Shown here: positions 6,907-12,988 of the stretch, piece by piece | How positions within the stretch are numbered: the first letter of the stretch is position 1 | Layout: every line of letters begins with the position of its first letter | Source: DATILI01 sp035476635 | GTDB lineage: Bacteria; Pseudomonadota; Gammaproteobacteria; Burkholderiales; Burkholderiaceae_C | Direction: 5' to 3' | Assembly: GCA_035476635.1 (NCBI GenBank) | Contig: DATILI010000294.1 | Coordinates: 1-21,496, forward strand | DNA: 21,496 nt | Made by a program: the position numbers and the translations under genes | Notes under the pieces: generated by a model | The model's input: only the letters and a program-made list of their open reading frames with translations | The model's database searches: none | What the model was told of the DNA's origin: nothing

Positions 6907-8016
6907 TCAGGCCTTCTTCTTGCTGAAGTAGTGGTTGTAGGCCATCCTGAAATCGACCATGTAGTCGTTTTGCCATTGACCGGCGCTTTGTGCAAATGCT
7001 TTTTGCGAATCGATCACCTTCTTGAACAGCGCGTTCTCCGCGCTCTTGGTGGCGATGATCTTGTCCCAGGCGGCCAGCTGCGCGCGCAGGATCGCGTCAG
7101 GTGTCTTGTAGAACTTGACACCAGCCTTCTTCAGTTCATCGTAGTCCTTGGTATTGCGGTCGATCGCCTTCCAGCTCATATCGGCACTCGCGGCCTGCAC
7201 CGCGTAGTCGATGATCGCCTTGAGTTCTGCCGGCAGTGCATTGAACTTCGGCTTGTTGAACAGCACCTCGAATTGCTCGCCGCTTTGGTGGAAGCTTTGC
7301 AGCATGCAGTTCTTCGCCACGTCGGGAAAACCCAAGGCGCGGTCGCTCGAAGCGTTGTTGAATTCGGCCGCGTCGATCAGTCCGCGGTCCAGCGCAGGCA
7401 CAATCTCGCCGCCCGGCAGCGGATTCACCGCCATGCCAAGCGCCGTGAAGATGTCCACCGACAGGCCCACCGTGCGGAACTTCAGCCCCTTCATGTCCTC
7501 GACCTTGGCCACCGGTTTCTTGAACCAGCCCAGCGGCTGCGTGGGCATCGGACCGTACAGGTAGGACACCACGTCCATGTTGATCGCCTTGTAGATTTCC
7601 TCCAGCAGCGCCTTGCCGCCGCCATAGTTGTGCCAGGACAGCACCATGTTCGGGTCCATGCCGAAGGCCGGGCCGGATCCCCACAGGGCGAGCGCGTTGT
7701 TCTTGCCGTAGTGGTAGGCCACCACGCCATGGCCGCCATCCAGCGTGCCCTTGTTCACCGCTTCCAGCAACTGGAACGCCGGTACGACGGCCCCGGAAGG
7801 CAGTACCTCGATCTTCAGGCGGCCGCCCGCCATGTCGTTGACCTTCTTGGCAAAGTCGTTGGCGTACTCGTGGAAGATGTCCTTGGCGGGCCAGGTGCTC
7901 TGGAACCGAAAGGCCGCGGTCTGGGCCATCGAGACCATCGGCGCCGACATGGCACCGGCAGCAACCGCCGCGCCTTTGAGCAGGCTGCGGCGACGAGGGG
8001 TGTTGGGATCACTCAT
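6907..8016 (-). CDS. dctP: TRAP transporter periplasmic binding protein (DctP family)
   Basis: This is the periplasmic solute receptor of the transporter encoded by the two following genes. The 369-residue protein starts with a twin-arginine export signal (RRRSLLKG at 8-15, then a hydrophobic stretch ending near SMAQTA). The mature part has the DctP fold pattern: FQSTWPAKDIFHEYANDFAKKV, GRLKIEVLPSGAVV, LKFRTVGLSVDIFTALG and the C-terminal NHYFSKKKA. It looks closest to the TakP/FcbT1 (COG4663) group, whose members bind organic acids such as 2-oxo acids or aromatic acids. The actual ligand is not determinable here. The start at 8016 is set by a strong ribosome site AAAGGAGA (8023-8030) seven bases upstream. 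It is first in the operon dctP-dctQ-dctM. Confidence 0.93.
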   Translation of the reverse strand: MSDPNTPRRRSLLKGAAVAAGAMSAPMVSMAQTAAFRFQSTWPAKDIFHEYANDFAKKVNDMAGGRLKIEVLPSGAVVPAFQLLEAVNKGTLDGGHGVVAYHYGKNNALALWGSGPAFGMDPNMVLSWHNYGGGKALLEEIYKAINMDVVSYLYGPMPTQPLGWFKKPVAKVEDMKGLKFRTVGLSVDIFTALGMAVNPLPGGEIVPALDRGLIDAAEFNNASSDRALGFPDVAKNCMLQSFHQSGEQFEVLFNKPKFNALPAELKAIIDYAVQAASADMSWKAIDRNTKDYDELKKAGVKFYKTPDAILRAQLAAWDKIIATKSAENALFKKVIDSQKAFAQSAGQWQNDYMVDFRMAYNHYFSKKKA

Positions 8017-8239
8017 GACTTGTCTCCTTTGGTGGCGGATTCATTGTTAGCAAGCTATCTTTTGCCATTCCGCCGGTGCGGCACAGAGGGTTTTCACCAA
8101 GCACGCCCGGAGGGCGCAAGACGCGAAAAACAGTTTTCCATTTCAGGACCGGCGCCGTCATCGGCTGCGCGACGCCGGGCGCGCGCTACACCCCGGGCCT
8201 GCACATGACGCGGCGCGAGCTGCAACGCGCCATCCAAGC
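8017..8239. other. Intergenic region upstream of dctP
   Basis: This gap of 223 bases must hold the promoter of dctP (minus strand), but I see no convincing -35/-10 pair. A small perfect hairpin, CGCCC-GGA-GGGCG, sits at about 8104-8116, without a T-run. The part next to the yeeE-type gene (about 8130-8239) has codon-like GC bias and can be read on both strands, but neither reading resembles a family I know. It may be a decayed gene remnant. Confidence 0.4.
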
Positions 8240-8680
8240 TCAGCGCAAAAGTCGCCTGGCCAGCCACATCCCGACTAGCATGGCGGCCACGAACGAGAGC
8301 GCGTCGATGCCGCCGCTCAGCAGCGACGCGAACGCCGGACCCGGGCAATAGCCTGCCAGGCCCCAGCCGATGCCGAACAGCGCCGCACCGGCAAGCAGGC
8401 GCGCATCGATGTCGCGGCGCGTGGCCGGTTCGAAGCGCTCGGCCAGCCAGGGCTTGCGGCCCGGCCGGGGCGTGACCGCGAACGCCAGCAGCGTCACGCA
8501 AAGCGCGCCGCCCATCACAAACGCCAGGCTCGGGTCCCAGGCACCGAAGCGCTGCGCATCCGCCAGGCCACCCACATTGAGAAAGCCGATCACCTTGGCA
8601 GGTTGCGTCATGCCCGACAACACCAGCCCCACGGCGAACAGCGCGCCCGCAATCAGCGCAACCAGCAGCTTTCGAATCAT
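8240..8680 (-). CDS. YeeE/YedE family half-protein (second of pair, DUF6691 type)
   Basis: This membrane protein of 146 residues belongs to the YeeE/YedE sulfur transport superfamily, in which two half-size proteins together correspond to one full-length transporter. Start MIRKLLVALIAGALFAVGL is chosen at the ATG at 8680 because GGGGAGAGCAGG precedes it and the longer upstream frame overlaps the previous gene without family similarity. It has about four hydrophobic helices and the hallmark GWGLAGYCPGPAF near the C-terminal half, whose Cys is thought to contact thiosulfate or similar sulfur compounds in full-length homologues. It starts 16 nt after the stop of its partner, so the two are co-transcribed. 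Context with a persulfide dioxygenase and CsoR-like repressor supports transport of a sulfur species. Confidence 0.88.
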   Translation of the reverse strand: MIRKLLVALIAGALFAVGLVLSGMTQPAKVIGFLNVGGLADAQRFGAWDPSLAFVMGGALCVTLLAFAVTPRPGRKPWLAERFEPATRRDIDARLLAGAALFGIGWGLAGYCPGPAFASLLSGGIDALSFVAAMLVGMWLARRLLR

Positions 8681-8696
8681 CCTGCTCTCCCCTTTT

Positions 8697-9107
8697 TTAT
8701 CCGCGTGCGTAGGCGGTGACGAACACCGTTGCCGCACCGGTCGCCATGAAGACCACCGTGGCCACCAGTGAGCGCAGCGAGCGGCGCCCCAACCCGCACA
8801 CGCCATGGCCGCTGGTGCAGCCCGAACCCAGCACCGTGCCGAACCCCACCAGCAGGCCGGCGCCAAGCAGCAAGGCCAGCGGGCGCTGCGGCGTCACAGG
8901 GGTTCGCAGCCAGGCCGCCGCCAGCGCCCCAGCCAGCATCAGCCCCGCGAGGAAGGCCCAGCGCCAGGCGGCGTCGCCACGCGTGGGCACCAGGACGCCA
9001 GCCGCGATGCTGCTGATGCCCGCAATTCGGCCCAGCGAGGCCAGCAGCAGCCAGCTAGCCAGGCCAATCAGCACACCGCCGACCAAGGATTGCAGGAAAG
9101 GATGCAT
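8697..9107 (-). CDS. YeeE/YedE family half-protein (first of pair)
   Basis: This membrane protein of 136 residues begins MHPFLQSLVGGVLIGLAS. It contains the family signature GSGCTSGHGVCGLGRRS, with two cysteines implicated in sulfur-compound handling in the YeeE/TsuA superfamily, followed by a final helix ATVVFMATGAATVFV. I chose the ATG at 9107; a start ten codons earlier (9137) is possible but would run into the operator region. It is divergent from the CsoR-like gene (88-nt gap) and upstream of the second half-protein. The pair is expected to move thiosulfate, sulfite or a related species across the inner membrane; direction is not known. Confidence 0.88.
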   Translation of the reverse strand: MHPFLQSLVGGVLIGLASWLLLASLGRIAGISSIAAGVLVPTRGDAAWRWAFLAGLMLAGALAAAWLRTPVTPQRPLALLLGAGLLVGFGTVLGSGCTSGHGVCGLGRRSLRSLVATVVFMATGAATVFVTAYARG

Positions 9108-9141
9108 GTTGAGGGTTGATTGATGAAAGTCGAGCATGTTA

Positions 9142-9161
9142 ATATACCCCCCGGAGTATAT
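9142..9161. promoter_or_regulatory. Imperfect palindrome with GC core in divergent promoter: candidate CsoR-family operator
   Basis: ATATAC and GTATAT arms flank a C/G-rich core (CCCCCGGA). With one mismatch pair the symmetry extends to nine bases per side. A GC core flanked by AT arms is the known design of CsoR/CstR-family operators. The site sits 34 bp upstream of the yeeE-type start and 33 bp upstream of the csoR-like start, overlapping TATA-rich sequences usable as -10 boxes in both directions, so one site could control both units. Confidence 0.7.
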
Positions 9162-9194
9162 ATCAAACCTCTCACCGTCACCCAGGGAACCACG

Positions 9195-9440
9195 ATGTCG
9201 CGACTTGCCACCCCCGAAAAGAAGAAATCGCTGTGCGCGCGACTGGCACGTGTGGAAGGCCAGCTTCGCGGCGTGCAGCGCCTGATCGACGGCGACGCCG
9301 ACTGCGAGAAGATCGCCCAGCAGTTGGCCGCGGCGCGCAAGGCGCTGGACAAGTCCTTCTTCACCATGGTCGCCTGCATGATTGAGCAGGGCGATCTGCC
9401 GGCCGACCATGTGGCGGACATGCTCGCCAAGTTCGCCTGA
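9195..9440 (+). CDS. CsoR/FrmR-family repressor, probable reactive-sulfur sensor
   Basis: This small all-helical DNA-binding repressor (81 residues, DUF156) has ARLARVEGQLRGVQRLID, the family hallmark, followed by CEKIAQQLAAARKALDKS. The start MSRLATPEKKK at 9195 is chosen with AGGGA at 9184-9188; upstream in-frame ATGs fall in or before the operator. Cysteines are at 14, 37 and 61. In copper sensors and FrmR, a His follows the first conserved Cys by 25 residues, and in CsoR and CstR a second Cys follows by 29; here those positions are Met62 and Gly66, and the second Cys is at +24. The metal-ligand set is therefore incomplete and a Cys37-Cys61 thiol sensor is more likely. The stop is 19 nt before the persulfide dioxygenase gene, so they form an operon, probably autoregulated through 9142-9161. 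Confidence 0.9.
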   Translation: MSRLATPEKKKSLCARLARVEGQLRGVQRLIDGDADCEKIAQQLAAARKALDKSFFTMVACMIEQGDLPADHVADMLAKFA

Positions 9441-9459
9441 CCCCGCGGAGATCATTGGC

Positions 9460-10572
9460 ATGAAGCCCCTTCAATTGTTCGACCCCACTTCCAGCACCTA
9501 TACCTATGTGCTGTTCGACGAAGCCACGCGCGAAGCCCTGATCATTGATCCGGTGGACGAGCAGGTCGAGCGCGACCTCGCGCTGCTGCGCGAGCACGGC
9601 CTGAAACTGCAGTGGACGCTGGAGACCCACGCCCACGCCGACCACATCACCAGCGCCGGCCAGCTCGCCGAGCATGCCGGCGCCAGGACCGCGGCGCCTT
9701 CGGGCTGTGGCATCACCACCGCGGCAGTGCAGCTGGCGCACGGTGATGTCCTGCGCTTTGGCAACGAGCAGATCAAGGCCTTGCACACGCCCGGCCATAC
9801 GGCTGGCAGCATGAGCTATCTCTGGCGCGACCAGGTGTTCACCGGCGACACCCTGCTGATCGACGGCTGTGGCCGCACCGACTTCCAGTCTGGAAGCGCC
9901 GAAGCCCTGTACCGCAGCCTGACCGAGGTGCTGTTCAAGCTGCCAGACACCACCACCGTGTGGCCGGGCCACGACTACCAGGGCCGCACGCACACCACCA
10001 TCGGCGCACAGAAAGCCGGCAACGCGCGAGTGGCCGGCAGGACGCTGGCAGAATTCGTGGCCATCATGAACGACCTGCAACTACCCAAACCCAAGCGCAT
10101 CGACGAAGCGGTGCCCGCCAACCTCAGCTCAGGCCTGCGCCACGACGCCGGCGGCGGCCCGCTGCTGCAGCCGCGCCCCGCGGCAGGCTACGCCGGCGAC
10201 GTGTCGCCGCAACTGGCCTGCAGCTGGTGGCAATCCGGCGCTGCCGCGCTGGTGGACGTGCGCACCGATGCCGAACGCGAATGGGTCGGCTTCATTCCAG
10301 GTGCCGCGGCTGTGGCCTGGAAGCAGTGGCCCGGCATGGTCGTCAATCCGCATTTCGACGAACAGTTGCGCGCCGCCGTTCCGGCTGGTGGCAAGGTCGT
10401 CTTCATCTGCCGCAGCGGCGTGCGCTCGATCGCCACGGCCAGGCGCGCCACCGAGTTGGGCTTTGAGGCCTACAACATGCTCGAGGGCTTCGAAGGCGAC
10501 CCCGACGCGCAGGCGCACCGCGGCCGCAAGGGCGGCTGGCGCCTGCATGGTCTGCCCTGGCGCCAAGGCTGA
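9460..10572 (+). CDS. Persulfide dioxygenase-rhodanese fusion protein
   Basis: The N-terminal half is an ETHE1-like metallo-beta-lactamase-fold dioxygenase that oxidises glutathione persulfide to sulfite and glutathione. The C-terminal half is a rhodanese sulfurtransferase. The 370-residue chain shows THAHADHI (His57, His59, Asp61, His62), HTPGHTAGS (His113), TGDTLLIDGCGRTDF (Asp130) and WPGHDY, the non-haem iron site of the dioxygenase family. The rhodanese domain then shows VDVRTDAEREWVGFIPGA and the active-site loop CRSGVRS (Cys317). GGAG at 9447-9450, nine bases upstream, fixes the ATG at 9460. Fusions of this type are known in Burkholderia-related bacteria (PRF). It is cytoplasmic and co-transcribed with the CsoR-like repressor. 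Confidence 0.95.
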   Translation: MKPLQLFDPTSSTYTYVLFDEATREALIIDPVDEQVERDLALLREHGLKLQWTLETHAHADHITSAGQLAEHAGARTAAPSGCGITTAAVQLAHGDVLRFGNEQIKALHTPGHTAGSMSYLWRDQVFTGDTLLIDGCGRTDFQSGSAEALYRSLTEVLFKLPDTTTVWPGHDYQGRTHTTIGAQKAGNARVAGRTLAEFVAIMNDLQLPKPKRIDEAVPANLSSGLRHDAGGGPLLQPRPAAGYAGDVSPQLACSWWQSGAAALVDVRTDAEREWVGFIPGAAAVAWKQWPGMVVNPHFDEQLRAAVPAGGKVVFICRSGVRSIATARRATELGFEAYNMLEGFEGDPDAQAHRGRKGGWRLHGLPWRQG

Positions 10573-10703
10573 GCGCCGCCCGCAAAGCCTGAAAACCAGG
10601 CATTTCGTCCAGCTTATCCGGCCAATGCCGGAACCCCTCCCACGGTACTTTTACACATGCCCAGCCGACACCGGCGGGGTCATCGTGCATCTACCAAAAA
10701 GTT

Positions 10704-10709
10704 GGGGGA
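10704..10709 (+). promoter_or_regulatory. Ribosome binding site that fixes a GTG start for the autoinducer synthase
   Basis: GGGGGA lies seven bases before GTG at 10717. The upstream ATG at 10657 in the same frame has no such site and would add 20 residues rich in Arg/His/Lys without family counterpart. Confidence 0.7.
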
Positions 10710-10716
10710 AATCCGC

Positions 10717-11964
10717 GTGGAGGTCATCGAAAAATCAGCGGCCGCATTGGCTGCAAATCCGCCATTGACGCCGCACTTGCTGCAACGCATTGCGCGCGAT
10801 TTCACACCGAAGTGGGACGACACCTGGGGCGGCAAGTGGATCTTGCATGGCAAGACACCAGGGCCCGATGCCGTGCGTCTGGACGGCAACGACTATCTCA
10901 GCATCACCGGACACCCGGAGATCGTCGGCGCGCAGGTGGCCGCGCTGCGCATGGACAGCGGCTCGGTGATCCAGTCGGGCGTGTTCCTGCAAACCGGCCA
11001 CCCGACCCATGCCCTGGAACAGGCGCTGGCGCATTGGGTGGGCAAGGAAGACGGCTTGATCTGCCAGTCGGGCTACACCGCCAACACGGGGTTGATCCAG
11101 GCCATCGCCGATCCGCAAACGCCGGTCTACGTCGACACCATGGCGCACACCTCGCTGTGGGAAGGCGTGCACGCGGCGCGCGCGCCTGGCCACCAGGTTC
11201 GCCACAACGACCCGGCGCACCTGGATCGCATGATGGCGCGGCACGGCCCCGGGCTGGTGATCGTGGACTCGGTCTACAGCACCACAGGGGCGCTATGCCC
11301 GTTGCGCGAGATGGTCGAGGTGACCGAGCGCCATGGCAGCATGATTCTTGTCGATGAATCGCATTCGCTGGGCACGCATGGGCCCGGCGGCGCCGGCCTG
11401 TGCGTGGAGCTGGGCCTGACCGGGCGCGTGCATTTCATCACCGCCAGCCTGGCCAAGGCTTTCGCCGGCCGCGCGGGCTTTGTCGCGATGTCCAGCGAGA
11501 TTCGCTACTTCATCCTCAACGGCAGCTTCCCCAACATCTTCAGCTCCTGCTTGCTGCCCCACGAAATTGCCGGGCTGGCCGCGACGTTGAACGTGGTGCG
11601 CGCCAGCGATGATGCCCGGGACCGACTGCGCGTCAACACCGCGCGGCTGCGCCGCTGCTTCAGCGAACTGGGCTACCCGATCCATCAAGGGTCCGAACAG
11701 ATCATCGCCCTGGAAGCCGGCCCCGAGCCGGACACCATGGTGCTGCGCGACCGGCTGGAAGAGCACGGTGTGTTCGGCGCGATCTTCTGCGCGCCCGCCA
11801 CCAGCCGCAACCGCTCCCTGGTGCGCCTGACGTTGAGCGCGGGCCTCACGGAGGCCGAGATCGCCCACGTGGAATGGGCCGCCGCCAAGGTGGCGCCGCT
11901 GGTCAAGCCGTGGGAGTGGCCGATCGCGCGCCGCAATCGCGCGCAGGCCGACGCGGCGACTTAA
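10717..11964 (+). CDS. lqsA: Alpha-hydroxyketone autoinducer synthase, CqsA/LqsA-like
   Basis: This PLP-dependent alpha-oxoamine synthase-family enzyme most likely makes a long-chain alpha-hydroxyketone or aminoketone signal from an acyl-CoA and a small amino acid or SAM-derived substrate, as CqsA (Vibrio), LqsA (Legionella) and JqsA (Janthinobacterium) do. From GTG 10717 it has 415 residues, close to CqsA/LqsA length. Visible features are the substrate entry region DGNDYLSITGHP, the LICQSGYTANTGL segment, the VDESHSLGTHGPGG motif with PLP-interacting Asp213 and His216, and the Schiff-base loop ASLAKAFAGRAGF with Lys247. AKAFAGRAGF is characteristic of CqsA-type rather than KBL, BioF or HemA enzymes. 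It has its own 144-nt upstream gap after the persulfide dioxygenase and converges on the regulator gene with 11 bp between stops. The neighbouring six-helix kinase and LqsR-like protein strongly support a signalling role. Confidence 0.88.
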   Translation: MEVIEKSAAALAANPPLTPHLLQRIARDFTPKWDDTWGGKWILHGKTPGPDAVRLDGNDYLSITGHPEIVGAQVAALRMDSGSVIQSGVFLQTGHPTHALEQALAHWVGKEDGLICQSGYTANTGLIQAIADPQTPVYVDTMAHTSLWEGVHAARAPGHQVRHNDPAHLDRMMARHGPGLVIVDSVYSTTGALCPLREMVEVTERHGSMILVDESHSLGTHGPGGAGLCVELGLTGRVHFITASLAKAFAGRAGFVAMSSEIRYFILNGSFPNIFSSCLLPHEIAGLAATLNVVRASDDARDRLRVNTARLRRCFSELGYPIHQGSEQIIALEAGPEPDTMVLRDRLEEHGVFGAIFCAPATSRNRSLVRLTLSAGLTEAEIAHVEWAAAKVAPLVKPWEWPIARRNRAQADAAT

Positions 11965-11975
11965 GGCACAGAGAC

Positions 11976-12953
11976 CTACTCCTGCACCGCCCGCGCAGGC
12001 TGCGCGGCAAGCCACCGGTTAAAGCCGCTGGCCGCATCGCAATACTCATTGCCCACCGGGAACATCGCCCCCAGCAGGGGTTCGTCCTGGCCGATGGCAA
12101 AGGCTGCGTTCAAGACCGGCGGCGTGTTTCGCCCCAGCGCGTCGCGCAGTTCCAGGTCCACCAGCTGCAGCCCCTGGCGAATGTCGGCGAGCGACTGGTA
12201 GCCGGTGATGCTGTCTTCCGCCATTTCGGCGAGCTCTTCCAGACCGCTGGCCGGCTCCAGTTGCAGCCAGCCCACGCGGCCGTCCGCGTCGCGCCCGAGA
12301 ATACCGAAGGGATCGCCGATGACGACATGCTCGATCCAGTGCTGGCTCACCCAGTTGGCCAGGTCGCGCGCGACCGAAGGTGAGCGCAACAGCGAGTACT
12401 GCCGCGGGTTCAGCGTGGCGCGCCAGATCTGCGCCGTGCGCCCGCTGGCGATCACCTGCAGGCGTTGTACGGCATCCACCAGGCGGTGCGCCATGTCCGA
12501 TATCTGTTTGGGTACAAATTGCTGGATCAAGCCTTCATTGAAGGCCGTGACCGCGATCTGCTCGTCGGCCTGCCCCGTCAGCAGCACCCGCGTGCCAGGC
12601 CAGTCGCCCAGCGCCTGCAGGGTTTTCAGGCCGTTCATGGCGGGCATGGAGTAGTCCACCACGCAGACCTGGGGCTGGCCGTAGCGCGCGGTCTCCTGCT
12701 CCCAGTAGCGCAGGATTTGCGGAATCAGCGGTGTGCGGTCGCGGCGCCAGCGGTCGACGATCTGCTGCTGCGCCGTGGCATCGGTGTCCCAGTGCGGTGG
12801 CTCCTGCAGCAGTTGGCGGATGCAGTCCTGCGGGCGCAGAAACAGGCGCAGCGGCCAGTTCGCAGGTAGCACCATGGCCATCATTTCCAGGTAGTCAGGA
12901 TCGTCGTCCAACATGACGATGGTTCCAGGCGATTTGAAAAGTGGCAGGCTCAT
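11976..12953 (-). CDS. lqsR: LqsR/JqsR-like response regulator
   Basis: This cytoplasmic response regulator of 325 residues is probably phosphorylated by the kinase encoded just upstream. The receiver domain has the acidic pair Asp16-Asp17 (MLDDDPD), the phospho-acceptor Asp100 (VVDYSMPAMNG), Thr126 (LLTGQAD) and Lys149 (VPKQ). The spacing from the acidic pair to the acceptor is 83 residues instead of about 44, meaning an insertion of roughly 40 residues, as in Legionella LqsR, whose acceptor is at about position 108. The C-terminal half (from about 165) has no recognisable helix-turn-helix, GGDEF or EAL motif; it includes GRDADGRVGWLQLEPASG and is an LqsR-type output region of unsettled function. 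ATG 12953 has no Shine-Dalgarno sequence, and a 14-bp palindrome lies between it and the kinase stop. Confidence 0.85.
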   Translation of the reverse strand: MSLPLFKSPGTIVMLDDDPDYLEMMAMVLPANWPLRLFLRPQDCIRQLLQEPPHWDTDATAQQQIVDRWRRDRTPLIPQILRYWEQETARYGQPQVCVVDYSMPAMNGLKTLQALGDWPGTRVLLTGQADEQIAVTAFNEGLIQQFVPKQISDMAHRLVDAVQRLQVIASGRTAQIWRATLNPRQYSLLRSPSVARDLANWVSQHWIEHVVIGDPFGILGRDADGRVGWLQLEPASGLEELAEMAEDSITGYQSLADIRQGLQLVDLELRDALGRNTPPVLNAAFAIGQDEPLLGAMFPVGNEYCDAASGFNRWLAAQPARAVQE

Positions 12954-12966
12954 ATGGACGTTGGTT

Positions 12967-12980
12967 GGCGGCGCGCCGCC
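12967..12980. repeat. Perfect 14-bp GC palindrome between kinase and regulator genes
   Basis: GGCGGCGCGCCGCC is its own reverse complement. It occupies most of the 35-nt gap between the kinase stop (12989-12991) and the regulator ATG (12953). It can form a short RNA stem in the transcript just ahead of a start codon that lacks a Shine-Dalgarno site, so it could set the kinase-to-regulator ratio (inference). Confidence 0.6.
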
Positions 12981-12988
12981 TGCTTTTG

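Noticed and set aside
6822..6995. N-terminal extension of DctQ to 6995
   Set aside because: It overlaps the end of dctP and the intercistronic hairpin, and its residues do not resemble DctQ proteins.
8046..8075. Possible sigma-54 promoter upstream of dctP (TGGCA ... TTGC on the minus strand)
   Set aside because: The spacing between the GG and GC elements is three bases too long for a sigma-54 site.
10717..11964. Assignment of the PLP enzyme as glycine C-acetyltransferase (KBL) or BioF
   Set aside because: The lysine loop reads ASLAKAFAGRAGF as in CqsA-type enzymes, and neither threonine dehydrogenase nor biotin genes are nearby; the kinase and LqsR-like neighbours fit autoinducer synthesis.
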